A DNA stretch of 64,000 nt from Tistlia consotensis USBA 355 (GCF_900177295.1 NZ_FWZX01000006.1:62001-126000); one strand, 5' to 3'; shown: positions 28,078 through 39,785, counted from the stretch's first letter. Numbers and translations: made by a program. The notes: generated from the letters alone by a model not told the origin.

Positions 28078-28947
28078 ATGGCCGAGGATGCCAAGCTCGT
28101 CGTCTACTACAATGCGAACTACACGCCGGTGCTCGACGCCGCCGGCGATGCCCTGACCCACCTGAATCTGGCCTTCGCCATCCCGAGCGCCAGCAATCCC
28201 CTGACCCTGGAGATCTCCGGCAACCTGACCTCGACCCTGCTCGGCCAGGTGCCGCAGGTCCAGGCCGCCGGCAAGAAGGTCATGCTGTCGTTCGGCGGCG
28301 GCACGGTCTCCAGCGCCCAGTACCAGGCAATGGTTGGCAACGAGCCCGCGATCGCGGCCCAGCTCGCCGCCTTCGTCAAGCAGTACGGCCTCGACGGCAT
28401 CGACGTCGACTACGAGGACAGCGGCGCGCTGATGAACAACAGCGGCTACAACGGCGGCGAGTTCGCCATCACCCTGACCAACTCGATCCACGACGCGCTG
28501 GCCGGGGTCGGGCGCGGCAAGCTGATCAGCCACGCCCCGCAGCCACCCTACATCGCCGGGCCCGAATACTCCGGCGGCTGGAACGTCTACGCCACGATCT
28601 GGACCGAGACGGCCGGCAAGATCGACTGGCTGAACATGCAGTACTACAACAACCCGGGCTTCAACGACGCCGACCAGGTCGTCGCCCACTACCAGACCCT
28701 GCTCAAGGGCTGGAGCGGCTTTGCCGGGCTCAAGCCCAAGCAGCTGCTGGTCGGCAAGCCGATCGGCCAGGGCGACGCCGGCAGCGGCTGGATCCCGGCC
28801 GCCGACATCGTCTCGGACATCATCGACCCGCTGCAGGCCGGCGGCATCGGCGGCGCCATGGGCTGGCAGTTCTCCAGCGACCCGACGGGCAGCTGGCAGC
28901 AGACCGTCGGCGCACCGCTGGGGGTGACGCCGCCGGCGACGGTCTGA
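28078..28947 (+). CDS. glycoside hydrolase family 18 protein
   Basis: The 289-residue protein has the GH18 catalytic motif DGIDVDYE (D106-E113), with E113 as the predicted acid, and the SFGGG substrate-binding strand (71-75). LNMQYYNN and GWQFSS near the C-terminus complete the barrel. It therefore could act on chitin-like or N-acetylglucosamine oligomers, with substrate-assisted catalysis. The ATG at 28078 follows GAGGGGAGGA with 7 bases spacing; from this start there is no signal peptide, so the enzyme would be cytoplasmic. It is 60 bases after the GntR gene in the same direction. No chitin transport genes are near. Confidence 0.88.
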   Translation: MAEDAKLVVYYNANYTPVLDAAGDALTHLNLAFAIPSASNPLTLEISGNLTSTLLGQVPQVQAAGKKVMLSFGGGTVSSAQYQAMVGNEPAIAAQLAAFVKQYGLDGIDVDYEDSGALMNNSGYNGGEFAITLTNSIHDALAGVGRGKLISHAPQPPYIAGPEYSGGWNVYATIWTETAGKIDWLNMQYYNNPGFNDADQVVAHYQTLLKGWSGFAGLKPKQLLVGKPIGQGDAGSGWIPAADIVSDIIDPLQAGGIGGAMGWQFSSDPTGSWQQTVGAPLGVTPPATV

Positions 28948-29041
28948 CGGCCCGATCGGCACGCTTCGCCATTTCGGTTCGGTACGCACGCGAGTCGGCA
29001 AGCCGTCGATACGGCTCCCTCCGTTGATCTTGCCCCGTTGT

Positions 29042-29073
29042 CTCGTCATCCCCGCCTGCGCGGGGATGACGAG
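29042..29073. repeat. CGTCATCCCCGC palindromic repeat
   Basis: A perfect 14-bp stem (29042-29055 with 29060-29073) encloses a CTGC loop. The arms match the repeat pair at 51612-51721 and loosely the pair at 40865-41029. It lies in the 242-base gap between the GH18 and araC-type genes, which otherwise shows nothing recognisable. Confidence 0.85.
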
Positions 29074-29189
29074 AAGAGGCTGGAGCCGAGCTCCATCGGC
29101 TCCTGGGCGGCAGGCACCTTTCCCGCTGCCCTTGCAGCTCCCGGCCCCTTCTGGAAGCATGGCCGCCGGGCTCTGCTGGAGGCGCGTGC

Positions 29190-30152
29190 GTGCACAGGCA
29201 CCTGACCACGGGCGAGGCGACGCCGCCGAACCGGGCGCGGCACTGGAACCGCGCCATCGCCGAGGCCTACTTCCCGCTCGAGCTGACCTTCCGGGACGCC
29301 GGTCGCTTCGAGGGCTCGCTCGACCTCTGGGACCTGGGCGGCGCACGCCTGTCGCGCCTCGCGACCGACGGCATCCGCTACCGGCGCCACAGCCGGCACC
29401 TGCTGCGCGACGAGGACGACGCCTTCCTGATCACCGTGCCGACCGAGGGCGAGGTCCGCTTCGCCCAGGACGGCCGCGAGGTGGTCAGCCGGGCCGGCTC
29501 CTTCGTCATCGAGCGCAGCTACCTGCCCTACCGCTTCGACCATGCCGAGCCGGCGGTGCTGTGGATCCTGAGGGTCGGCGGCGCGGCCCTGCGCGCCCGC
29601 CTGCCCGACCCGGAAGGCCTGGCCTCGCTCAGCGTCGACGCCACGGACGGCGCCGGCCGCCTGTTCAGCGAGATGCTGCGCCTGCTGCCCGGCTGCGTCG
29701 CGGGCCTGGACGGCCCCGCGCGGGCGGCGGTCGAGCGCCAGCTCCTCGACCTGCTCGGCCTCGCCCTGGACGGCGACCGGCCGCTCGGCGAGAGCCGGGA
29801 GAGCCCGGTCCGCCAGGCCCATCTGCTGCGCGTCCGGCGCTACCTGCGGCGCAACCTCGGCTCGGGCGACCTCACGCCGGCCTCGGTCGCCGCGGCCTGC
29901 GGCCTCTCGGTGCGCTACCTGCACCAGCTGTTCCACGACAGCGGCACGCCCTTCGGCGCCTGGATCCGCGAGGAGCGGCTGCGCCGGGCGGACGCGGCGC
30001 TCGGCGACCCGCGCTCGGACAGCAGCATCGCGGCCGTCGCCTACGACTGGGGCTTCGGCGACCAGGCGCAGTTCTCGCGCCACTACCGGGCCCGCTTCGG
30101 CCGCACGCCGAGCGAGCGCCGGGCCGAGGCGCGACGCCGCGGCGGCGGCTGA
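29190..30152 (+). CDS. AraC family regulator (AraC-binding-like N-terminal domain)
   Basis: The 320-residue regulator has an N-terminal sensor of the FeaR/AraC-binding-like type (RHWNRAIAEAYFPLELTF, DEDDAFLITVPTEGEVRFAQDGREVVSRAGSFVI) and a C-terminal HTH pair (GDLTPASVAAACGLSVRYLHQLFHDSGTPFGAWI, then SIAAVAYDWGFGDQAQFSRHYRARFGRTPSERR). The GTG at 29190 has TGGAGG 7 bases upstream. It precedes the molybdenum hydroxylase gene by 95 bases in the same orientation and is its most likely regulator. Related regulators respond to aromatic or amine compounds. Confidence 0.9.
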   Translation: MHRHLTTGEATPPNRARHWNRAIAEAYFPLELTFRDAGRFEGSLDLWDLGGARLSRLATDGIRYRRHSRHLLRDEDDAFLITVPTEGEVRFAQDGREVVSRAGSFVIERSYLPYRFDHAEPAVLWILRVGGAALRARLPDPEGLASLSVDATDGAGRLFSEMLRLLPGCVAGLDGPARAAVERQLLDLLGLALDGDRPLGESRESPVRQAHLLRVRRYLRRNLGSGDLTPASVAAACGLSVRYLHQLFHDSGTPFGAWIREERLRRADAALGDPRSDSSIAAVAYDWGFGDQAQFSRHYRARFGRTPSERRAEARRRGGG

Positions 30153-30247
30153 CGCGCTCTCCGACAAGGGACTGCGCGCTGGGGCGCAAGCCGCGAGCGC
30201 CCGGCGGGTCCACAATCCCCGCAGTCCAACCTCTTCCGGAGCCTGCG

Positions 30248-32632
<2,385 letters not shown>

Positions 32633-32668
32633 GGGCCGACGCCAGCCACGTCATTGGCACCTGCTGAT

Positions 32669-32759
32669 TCGCTTCATCCTGAGCCTGTCGAAGGGTGAAG
32701 CGAACCCGGCACGGGCAGGGCCGAATGGCTTCACCCTTCGACAGGCTCAGGATGAAGCC
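32669..32759. repeat. inverted pair of CCTGTCGAAGGGTGAAG repeats
   Basis: One copy (32669-32705) and its inverted copy (32727-32759) share a core that also occurs at 51504, 61208 and 61275. Each copy is itself partly palindromic (CTTCA...TGAAG) and the pair can fold into one long hairpin. The 204-base gap 32633-32836 is filled mostly by this pair, which also separates the convergent Mo-hydroxylase and KorB genes and may end both transcripts. Confidence 0.85.
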
Positions 32760-32836
32760 ATGTCGGGACCGGATGAGCTAGTCGAAGCGACCTGATCGGG
32801 CTCTGTGAAAGGTCCAGGCGACCCGCCTCCGAGCCC

Positions 32837-33859
32837 CTACGCCACGGTCCAGGTGTGGCCGCGGCGCAGCAGGGCGTCGATGTCGCCCCGCACCGGCTCG
32901 ACCGGCCGGTCGCCGACGACCTGGTGCTCGTAGGACGGGCCGGGGTTGCAGTAGAGCACGCCGATCGCGACCGGCAGCGGCGGCTGCAGGCCGGCCAGCA
33001 GGGTCGCCAGCATCTGGTCGGTCTCGTCGTGGCGCAGCACGCCCGCGGCCTCGGGCCCCTCGGCGCCGAGCTCGACGACCTCCAGCGCCAGCTTGCCGGG
33101 CGTCACGCGCAGGCCCTTGTCGCGGTTCTTGCCGAAGACCAGCGGCCGGCCGTGCTCGACGAAGATCTGCATCTCCTCGGCGACGTCGCGCGCCGTGAAG
33201 TGGTCGAAGGCGCCGTCGTTGTAGACGATGCAGTTCTGGAACACCTCGACGAAGGAGGCGCCCTTGTGCCCGTGGGCGCGCTTCAGCACCTCGGGCAGCT
33301 GCTTCTGCTGGGTGTCGACGCCGCGCGCGACGAAGCGGGCGCCGGCGCCGAGCGCGTAGAGCGTCGCCGAGACCGGCGCGTCGAGCGAGCCGCCGGGCGT
33401 CGAGGGCGAGCGCGTGCCGATCCGGCTGGTCGGCGAGTACTGGCCCTTGGTCAGGCCGTAGATCTCGTTGTTGAACAGCAGGATCTTGAGGTCGACGTTG
33501 CGCCGGAGCGCGTGCAGCAGGTGGTTGCCGCCGATCGACAGCATGTCGCCGTCGCCGCCGATCACCCAGACGTCGAGCTCCGGGTTGGCCAGCTTGACGC
33601 CGGTCGCGACCGCGGGTGCGCGGCCGTGGATCGTGTGGAAGCCGTAGGTCGACATGTAATAGGGGAAGCGCGCGGCGCAGCCGATGCCCGAGACGAAGAC
33701 GGTCTTCTCCGGCTCGAGCGCCAGGTCGGCGCAGGTCTTCTGCACGGCCTTCAGGATCGCGTAGTCGCCGCAGCCCGGGCACCAGCGGACCTCCTGGTCG
33801 CTGGCGTAGTCCTTGGCCTTGAGCTCGCCGACAGTCTGCGGGGGGGGCACGACGTTCAT
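32837..33859 (-). CDS. korB: 2-oxoacid:ferredoxin oxidoreductase, beta subunit
   Basis: The 340-residue subunit binds TPP and a 4Fe-4S cluster. It shows WCPGCGDYAILKA near 27, GIGCAARFPYYMSTYGFHTIHGRAPAVATG and the TPP motif GGDGDMLSIGGNHLLHALRRN ending LLFNNEIYGLTKGQYSPT. With the alpha subunit 5 bases upstream it forms an enzyme that oxidises a 2-oxoacid, most likely 2-oxoglutarate, to the CoA thioester and reduces ferredoxin; in some bacteria it runs in reverse. The specificity call rests on overall resemblance to KorB and is not proven. Confidence 0.9.
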   Translation of the reverse strand: MNVVPPPQTVGELKAKDYASDQEVRWCPGCGDYAILKAVQKTCADLALEPEKTVFVSGIGCAARFPYYMSTYGFHTIHGRAPAVATGVKLANPELDVWVIGGDGDMLSIGGNHLLHALRRNVDLKILLFNNEIYGLTKGQYSPTSRIGTRSPSTPGGSLDAPVSATLYALGAGARFVARGVDTQQKQLPEVLKRAHGHKGASFVEVFQNCIVYNDGAFDHFTARDVAEEMQIFVEHGRPLVFGKNRDKGLRVTPGKLALEVVELGAEGPEAAGVLRHDETDQMLATLLAGLQPPLPVAIGVLYCNPGPSYEHQVVGDRPVEPVRGDIDALLRRGHTWTVA

Positions 33860-33864
33860 CTCTC

Positions 33865-35724
33865 TCAACCCTCCAGGGCGGCGCGGATCGCCGTCTCGAG
33901 CTCGACGATCTTGAACGGCTTGCCCGAGACCTTGGACAGGCCCTGGGCCGGCAGCAGGAACTCGGCGCGCAGCAGCTTGACCAGCTGGCCGTGGTTCATC
34001 TCGGGCACCAGCACCTTGTCGTAGCCGGCGAGCAGCTCGCCGAGGTTGACCGGCAGCGGCCAGATGTGCCGCAGGTGGACGTGGCTGACGTCCTGGCCGG
34101 CGTTGCGCAGGTTGGCGACGGCGCGGCTGATCGGGCCGTAGGTCGAGCCCCAGCCGACCACCGCCAGGCGCCCGCCCTCGCTGCCCTGCTCCACCGTCTG
34201 CGCCGGAATGTCCCTCGCGATGCCGGCGATCTTGTCGGCGCGCGTGTCGGTCATGCGCTGGTGGTTCGCCGGGTCGTAGGAGATGTTGCCGCTGTCGTAG
34301 TCCTTCTCGATGCCGCCGATGCGGTGCATCAGGCCCGGCGTGCCGGGCCTCGCCCAGACCCGCGCCAGGGTCTCGGGATCGCGCAGGAAGGGCTGGAAGC
34401 CCTCGGGGTCCTCGCGGAAGGAGACCGGGAAGGGCGCGTAGTCGGCGAAGCTCGGAATCCGCCAGGGCTCGGCGGCATTGGCGAGGTAGCCGTCGGTCAG
34501 CAGGATCACCGGGGTCATGTACTTCGTCGCCAGGCGCACCGCCTCGATCGCGACCTCGAAGCAGTCGTGCGGCGAGCGCGAGGCGAGGACTGCCAGCGGC
34601 GCGTCGCCGTTGCGGCCCCAGACCGCCTGGAACAGGTCGGACTGCTCGGTCTTGGTCGGCAGGCCGGTCGAGGGGCCGCCGCGCTGGGAGTTGACCACGA
34701 CCAGCGGCAGCTCGACAGAGATCGCCAGGCCCAGCGCCTCGGTCTTGAGCGCGATGCCGGGGCCGGAGGAGGAGGTCACGCCCAGCGAGCCGGCGTAGGA
34801 GGCGCCGATCGCTGCGCAGGCCGCGGCGATCTCGTCCTCGGCCTGGAAGGTCGTGACGCCGTAGCTCTTCAGCGCCGCCAGGCTGTGCAGCAGCTGCGAG
34901 GCCGGGGTGATCGGATAGCTGCAGAAGGTCATCGGCAGGCCGGCCAGCTCGCAGCCGGCGACCAGGCCCCAGGCCAGCGCCTCGGTGCCGGTGACGTTGC
35001 GGTAGAGGCCGGCGGGCAGCTTGGCGGCCGGCACCGAATAGGTGCGCACCCCGGTCGGCAGCTCGGCGGTCTCGCCGTAGGCGTGGCCGGCGTTGAGCGC
35101 CGCGATGTTGGCGTTGGCGAGCTCGGGGGTCTTGCCGAACTTCGTCTCCAGCCAGTCGACGGTCGGCTGGCGGTCGCGCCCGAACATCCAGTAGATCAGG
35201 CCCAGCGCCCACATGTTCTTGCAGCGCAGGGCCTCCTTCTTGCTGAGGCCGTGGCCCTCGACCGCCTTCTCGGTCGCCGACGACATGTCGACCTTCAGGA
35301 CGCGGTAGGCGTCGAGCGAGCCGTCCGCCAGCGGGTCGGCCTCGTAGTGCGCCTTGGCGAAGTTCTTGGCGTTGAAGGCGCCGCTGTCGACGATGATCAG
35401 GGCCCCCGGCTTGACGTCGGCGCGGTTGACCTTGAGCGCCGCCGGGTTCATCGCGACCAGCACGTCGAGCGCGTCGCCGGCGGTGCGGATCGTGCGCGCG
35501 CCGAAGTTGATCTGGAAGGCCGAGACGCCGTAGGTCGTGCCGACCGGCGCGCGGATCTCCGCCGGGAAGTCCGGGAAGGTCGCCAGGTCGTTGCCGGCCA
35601 GGGCCGTCGCCAGGGTGAACTGGCTGCCGGTCAGCTGCATGCCGTCGCCGGAGTCGCCGGCGAATCGGACGACTGCCGACTCCAGTTCCTGCCGCGGCGG
35701 CGTGAGGACGCTAGAACCTTCCAT
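33865..35724 (-). CDS. korA: 2-oxoacid:ferredoxin oxidoreductase, fused gamma-alpha subunit
   Basis: The 619-residue protein joins an N-terminal gamma domain (VVRFAGDSGDGMQLTGSQF, PDFPAEIRAPVGTTYGVSAFQ) to an alpha domain from about residue 230 (GTEALAWGLVAGCELAGL, SYPITPASQLLHSLA, FQAEDEIAAACAAIGASYAG). This fusion is typical of KorA in aerobic bacteria. The ATG at 35724 is the first start consistent with the family length. It is followed by korB after 5 bases, and preceded on the same strand by ferredoxin-NADP reductase 219 bases away. Together they can link 2-oxoacid oxidation to NADPH through ferredoxin. Confidence 0.93.
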   Translation of the reverse strand: MEGSSVLTPPRQELESAVVRFAGDSGDGMQLTGSQFTLATALAGNDLATFPDFPAEIRAPVGTTYGVSAFQINFGARTIRTAGDALDVLVAMNPAALKVNRADVKPGALIIVDSGAFNAKNFAKAHYEADPLADGSLDAYRVLKVDMSSATEKAVEGHGLSKKEALRCKNMWALGLIYWMFGRDRQPTVDWLETKFGKTPELANANIAALNAGHAYGETAELPTGVRTYSVPAAKLPAGLYRNVTGTEALAWGLVAGCELAGLPMTFCSYPITPASQLLHSLAALKSYGVTTFQAEDEIAAACAAIGASYAGSLGVTSSSGPGIALKTEALGLAISVELPLVVVNSQRGGPSTGLPTKTEQSDLFQAVWGRNGDAPLAVLASRSPHDCFEVAIEAVRLATKYMTPVILLTDGYLANAAEPWRIPSFADYAPFPVSFREDPEGFQPFLRDPETLARVWARPGTPGLMHRIGGIEKDYDSGNISYDPANHQRMTDTRADKIAGIARDIPAQTVEQGSEGGRLAVVGWGSTYGPISRAVANLRNAGQDVSHVHLRHIWPLPVNLGELLAGYDKVLVPEMNHGQLVKLLRAEFLLPAQGLSKVSGKPFKIVELETAIRAALEG

Positions 35725-35943
35725 TCCCGTCAACCCTCGCTTCCTGACCCTATGTCCGCCGGCCGTTTTCGGCCTTGTCTTCTTCGTTCGTCGCACCACC
35801 GGCCTTCGAGTCGACGCCGGCGGCGGCGCTGAAGCGCTCTAGCACGTAGCTCCGCGCACTTCAGCCCCGGAATAACTGTGGAATTTGTCCCTCCACGCGG
35901 GGCAGCAGTGGCACCGGCGGGCGGCGCGCCGCATTGAGCTGGC

Positions 35944-37275
35944 TCAAGAGCCGTGCGGCGATGCCTGGTCGAGCAGTGCCAGCATGTCGTCGATCGAGAC
36001 GAACTTGCGGCGCGGCGCGCCCTCGGCGGCGGCGGCCCGCTCGGCCGCGTCGATCGCCTGCCAGGCCGGGTAGTCGACCCAGCGCACGCCGCGCGCGGAG
36101 AGCAGCCGCTGCAGGCCCGGCCGCCCGGGCTTGCCGCCGCCGCCCGCGACCCGCGGCCCGAGCTCGCGGCGGATCGTCTCGGCGGCCAGGTCGCCGTCCT
36201 GCTTGTTCGAGCCGATCACGCCGCTCGGCCCGCGCTTGCACCAGCCGACGCAGTAGAGGCCCTCGGCGATCCGGCCGTCGCGGTTGCGCAGGCGGCCGCG
36301 ACCGGCGTCGAAGGGCACGCCGGGAATCCGCTTCGAGCGGTAGCCGATCGCCGGCACGATCAGGCCGCAGGGCAGGTCGTGGAGCTGGCCAGTCCCGACG
36401 ACCCGGCCGTCCCGGAGCTCGGTGCGCTCCCAGCGCAGGCCCTCGACCCGGCGGGCGCCGAGCACCGCGACCGGCCGGGCGTAGAACTCGAAGCGCACGC
36501 GCTTCGGCCGGGCCGCAGCCGCGGCGGCGAGGCCGCGCAGGATCTCGAGGTTGCGCTCGGCGAGGCGCCGCTTGCGCTCCGGCAGGCCCGCGGGCGCGGC
36601 CGCCGGCAGCTGCGCCGGATCGAGCGCGACCGCGGCCGCCGCCAGCGTGCCCATCTCGCGCAGCTCCTTGAGGGTGAAGCGCGCCTCGACCGGCCCGCGC
36701 CGGCCGAGCAGCACGACCTCGCGCAGCGGCGCAGCGCTGATCGCCGCCTCGGCCTCCTCGGCGATGTCGGAGGCCGCCATCTCCTGCGGCGTCTTGACCA
36801 GGACGCGCGCGACGTCGAGGGCGACGTTGCCGTTGCCGATGACCACGGCCCGCTCGGTCGAGAGCGGCGGATCGACCCTCGCGAAATCGGGATGGCCGTT
36901 GTACCAGCCGACGAAGGCCGCCGAGCCGACCACGCCCGGCAGCTCCTCGCCCGGAATGCCGAGCGGCCGGTCGGCCGGCGCGCCGACCGCCAGCACCACG
37001 GCGTCGTAGAGGCCGCACAGCTCGTCCATCGAGAGGTCGCGCCCGATCTCGACATGGCCGAAGTAGGCAACCGCCTTGTCGCGGGCCGTGCGCTCGAAGG
37101 CGCGCACGACCTGCTTGGTCGACTGGTGGTCGGGCGCCACGCCGCCGCGCACCAGCCCGAAGGGCGTCGGCAGCCGCTCGATCAGGTCGATCGCGACGTC
37201 GCCTCCTTTCAGCAGCGCCTCGGCGGCGTAGAAGCCGCTGGGCCCCGAGCCGACGATGGCGACGCTGAGCGGCAT
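35944..37275 (-). CDS. ferredoxin-NADP+ reductase (FprA/adrenodoxin reductase type)
   Basis: The 443-residue flavoprotein starts SVAIVGSGPSGFYAAEALLKGG (FAD-binding Rossmann), followed by RLPTPFGLVRGGVAPDHQSTKQV, the adrenodoxin reductase-type signature, and VVIGNGNVALDVARVL for NADP. The C-terminus GVIGSNKQDGDLAAETIRREL matches the family. It moves electrons between ferredoxin and NADP(H) in the cytoplasm. Its place directly upstream of korAB suggests that it disposes of reduced ferredoxin from that enzyme or supplies it for the reverse reaction. The ferredoxin itself is not encoded here. Confidence 0.93.
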   Translation of the reverse strand: MPLSVAIVGSGPSGFYAAEALLKGGDVAIDLIERLPTPFGLVRGGVAPDHQSTKQVVRAFERTARDKAVAYFGHVEIGRDLSMDELCGLYDAVVLAVGAPADRPLGIPGEELPGVVGSAAFVGWYNGHPDFARVDPPLSTERAVVIGNGNVALDVARVLVKTPQEMAASDIAEEAEAAISAAPLREVVLLGRRGPVEARFTLKELREMGTLAAAAVALDPAQLPAAAPAGLPERKRRLAERNLEILRGLAAAAAARPKRVRFEFYARPVAVLGARRVEGLRWERTELRDGRVVGTGQLHDLPCGLIVPAIGYRSKRIPGVPFDAGRGRLRNRDGRIAEGLYCVGWCKRGPSGVIGSNKQDGDLAAETIRRELGPRVAGGGGKPGRPGLQRLLSARGVRWVDYPAWQAIDAAERAAAAEGAPRRKFVSIDDMLALLDQASPHGS

Positions 37276-37284
37276 CCCCGGCCC

Positions 37285-38748
37285 CTACCCCTCGAAACCA
37301 TCGAGCCAGGGCCGGTCACGGAACGGCCGCGCCGCCTCGAAGGCGGCGGCCAGGGCGAAGACCGCGGCCTCGTCGTAGGGCCGGCCGACGATCTGCAGGC
37401 CGAGCGGCACGCCGTTCGAGGTGAGGCCGCAGGGCAGCGTGATCGACGGCAGCGTGCCCCAGAGGTTGACCGGATAGCTGAGCGCCCAGCCGAGCAGCGG
37501 GTCGACCGCCCTGCCGTCGACCGTCACCGGCCCGTCGACCGGGTCGAGGTCGGCCGGCACCGCCGTGGTCGCCAGGGTCGGCGTCACCAGCGCCCGGACG
37601 CCGCCGCGGAACAGCGCCGCGAGCCGGCGGTAGCCGCTGCTCGCGACGTCCCAGACCTCGTCGAGCGGCCAGGGGTCGAGGCGGGCGAAATAGTCGTCGT
37701 AGCGGCGCACGTAATCGGACAGCTGGGCGCGCTGCGCATCGTCGAAGGACTCCACGAGGCCCTGGGAATGCAGGCGATAGGCGCTGAGCGCCGCCCGGAA
37801 GAAGGGCTCCCGCGCGATCTCCAGGCGCGCCGGCTCGACCAGGCAGCCGGCCTCGGCGAAGCCCGGCAGCGCGTTCTCGACCGTCGCCGCGACCTCCGGC
37901 TCGACCTCGAACAGGCCGCCGAAGTCGCGGCTGTAGGCGATCCGCCAGCCGCGCACCTCCGGCAGCCGCCCGGAGGCCCCGCGGGGCAGCCGCGGCCGGG
38001 CGGCGACCATCGGGTCGTCGAGGTGCGGCCCGGCCATCAGCCGGTAGAGCGTCAGGCAGTCGGCGACCGAGCGCGCCAGCGGCCCGCGCTCGTTCATGCG
38101 GTTGAACAGCCAGCCGCTGCCCTCGGGAACCCGGAAGGCCGGCGGCCGGAAGCCGACCAGGCCGCAGAGCCCGGCCGGGATGCGGATCGAGCCGCCGTAG
38201 TCGGAGCCTTCGCAGACCGTCAGCAGGCCGGCGCCGAGCGCCGCCGCCGCGCCGCCCCCGGAGCCGCCCGGCGAGACCGCCGGGTTCCAGGGGTTGCGGG
38301 TCACGCCGTTGGCCCGGCTGTGGGTCACGGTGATGCAGGCGAACTCCGGCGCCGTGGTGCGCGCCACCTGGTTGGCGCCGGCCTTGAGCAGGCGGGCGAC
38401 CGAGACGTCGGTCGCGGCGGCGATACGGTCCTCGTAGAGCAGCGAGCCGTCGGTCCAGGGCTGGCCGGCGACGCCGTGGCCCTCCTTGACGCCGAAGGGA
38501 ATGCCCTCGAGCGGCCGCGGCCGCGGGCCGGAGCCCTTGCGATGCGCGGCGAAGCGCGCCTCGGCCCGGCGCGCCCGCGCCTCGGCCTCGTCCCAGTACT
38601 GCTGGGTGAAGCAGTTGAGCCGCGGCACCAGCGCCTCGGCGGCGGCGCGCTGCGCCTGCAGCAGCTCGACCGGCGACAGGCGGCCGGCGAGGAAGGCCGC
38701 CCGGGCCTCCGTCGCCGAGAGGAAGCGGAGGTCGGCGGCCCGTGCCAT
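37285..38748 (-). CDS. amidase (amidase signature family)
   Basis: The 487-residue hydrolase contains the Ser-cisSer-Lys triad: K88 in GIPFGVKE, S163 in SPGGSGGGAAAALGAGLL and S187 in YGGSIRIPAGLCG. Length and order match the amidase signature family, whose members hydrolyse amides as different as indoleacetamide, allophanate and aryl amides. The substrate cannot be read from the sequence. It lies 8 bases after the 2OG oxygenase gene and 9 before the reductase gene, all leftward, so it belongs to one transcript with both. Confidence 0.92.
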   Translation of the reverse strand: MARAADLRFLSATEARAAFLAGRLSPVELLQAQRAAAEALVPRLNCFTQQYWDEAEARARRAEARFAAHRKGSGPRPRPLEGIPFGVKEGHGVAGQPWTDGSLLYEDRIAAATDVSVARLLKAGANQVARTTAPEFACITVTHSRANGVTRNPWNPAVSPGGSGGGAAAALGAGLLTVCEGSDYGGSIRIPAGLCGLVGFRPPAFRVPEGSGWLFNRMNERGPLARSVADCLTLYRLMAGPHLDDPMVAARPRLPRGASGRLPEVRGWRIAYSRDFGGLFEVEPEVAATVENALPGFAEAGCLVEPARLEIAREPFFRAALSAYRLHSQGLVESFDDAQRAQLSDYVRRYDDYFARLDPWPLDEVWDVASSGYRRLAALFRGGVRALVTPTLATTAVPADLDPVDGPVTVDGRAVDPLLGWALSYPVNLWGTLPSITLPCGLTSNGVPLGLQIVGRPYDEAAVFALAAAFEAARPFRDRPWLDGFEG

Positions 38749-38756
38749 GCCGTCGG

Positions 38757-39785
38757 TCAGGCCCCCGGCTGCTGGCGGTAGGTGAAGGTCGCGGTCAGGC
38801 GCTGGGCCAGCCACTCGCCGGCCAGCACCGGGGCGTGGCGCGGCGTCTCGCCGGGCGCCAGGCAGGACGGCAGGGTCTCGACCCAGGTGTCGTAGTTCGG
38901 GTCGAAGAAGTAGGGCATCGAGTAGCGCTCGCGGCCCGAGACGTTGATCACCCGGTGCAGCGTCGCCTTGAAGCGGTCGTTGGTCCAGCGCGCCATCTGG
39001 TCGCCGATGTTGACGACGAAGGCGCCCGGCACCGGCGGCGCGTCGACCCACTCGCCGGCCGAGTTCAGCAGCTGCAGGCCGCCGACCGCGTCCTGGGCCA
39101 GGATGGTCAGGCAGCCGTAGTCCGTATGGGCACCGCAGCCGAGCTCGCGCCGCTCGATGCGGCCGGCCTGGGGCGGATAGTGCAGCAGGCGCAGCTGCGC
39201 CAGCGGCCGGTCGACCTTGTCGGCGAACCACTGCTCGGGCAGCTCGAGGCCGAGCGCGAAGGCGCGCAGGAGGTCACCGGCGAGCCGGCGCATCTCGGCG
39301 TCGTAAGCCTCGATGGTCGGGCGAAAGGCCGGCAGCAGCGCCGCCTCGGGCCAGGTGTTCGGCCCGTGCAGCGGCTTGCCGGCGACGACGTCGGGATCGT
39401 CGGCGGCGAGGTCGACGCCGAGGTCGAAGGCCTCCTTCTTGTCGGCCGTGTCCTCGGGGTCGGTGTTCTCCTCGAACAGCGGCACGTAGCCGCGGTGCGC
39501 CGAGGAGTGCCGGATGTGCCAGCGGTCCTTGGCCTCGAGCGGCAGGTCGAACAGGGCCTTGGTCTGGGCGAAGGCCGCCTCGATCAATTTGTCGGAGACG
39601 CCGTGGCCGGTGACGTAGAGGAAGCCGACCCGCTCGCAGGCCTCGGCGACCTTCGCGGCGACGCCCTGCGGGTCGCTGCCGTCGAGCAGGCCGGCGATGT
39701 CGACCAGCGGCACCTCGTGGAAGTCGATGCGCCTGCCGCGCAGCTCCTCGGCCAGCTCGGCCCCCAGCACCCCGTCGTCCGCCAT
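38757..39785 (-). CDS. 2-oxoglutarate/Fe(II)-dependent dioxygenase (isopenicillin N synthase family)
   Basis: The 342-residue protein has the N-terminal DIOX_N domain (FHEVPLVDIAGLLDG, ACERVGFLYVTGHGV) and the C-terminal core with HTDYGCLTILAQD (His-x-Asp ligands), LHRVINVSGRERYSMPYFFDP (distal His and the RxS 2-oxoglutarate grip). It uses O2 and 2-oxoglutarate to oxidise a small substrate, producing succinate and CO2. Being immediately upstream of the amidase gene, it may hydroxylate or demethylate an amide. The pair has no assigned substrate. The ATG at 39785 gives the expected length. Confidence 0.92.
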   Translation of the reverse strand: MADDGVLGAELAEELRGRRIDFHEVPLVDIAGLLDGSDPQGVAAKVAEACERVGFLYVTGHGVSDKLIEAAFAQTKALFDLPLEAKDRWHIRHSSAHRGYVPLFEENTDPEDTADKKEAFDLGVDLAADDPDVVAGKPLHGPNTWPEAALLPAFRPTIEAYDAEMRRLAGDLLRAFALGLELPEQWFADKVDRPLAQLRLLHYPPQAGRIERRELGCGAHTDYGCLTILAQDAVGGLQLLNSAGEWVDAPPVPGAFVVNIGDQMARWTNDRFKATLHRVINVSGRERYSMPYFFDPNYDTWVETLPSCLAPGETPRHAPVLAGEWLAQRLTATFTYRQQPGA

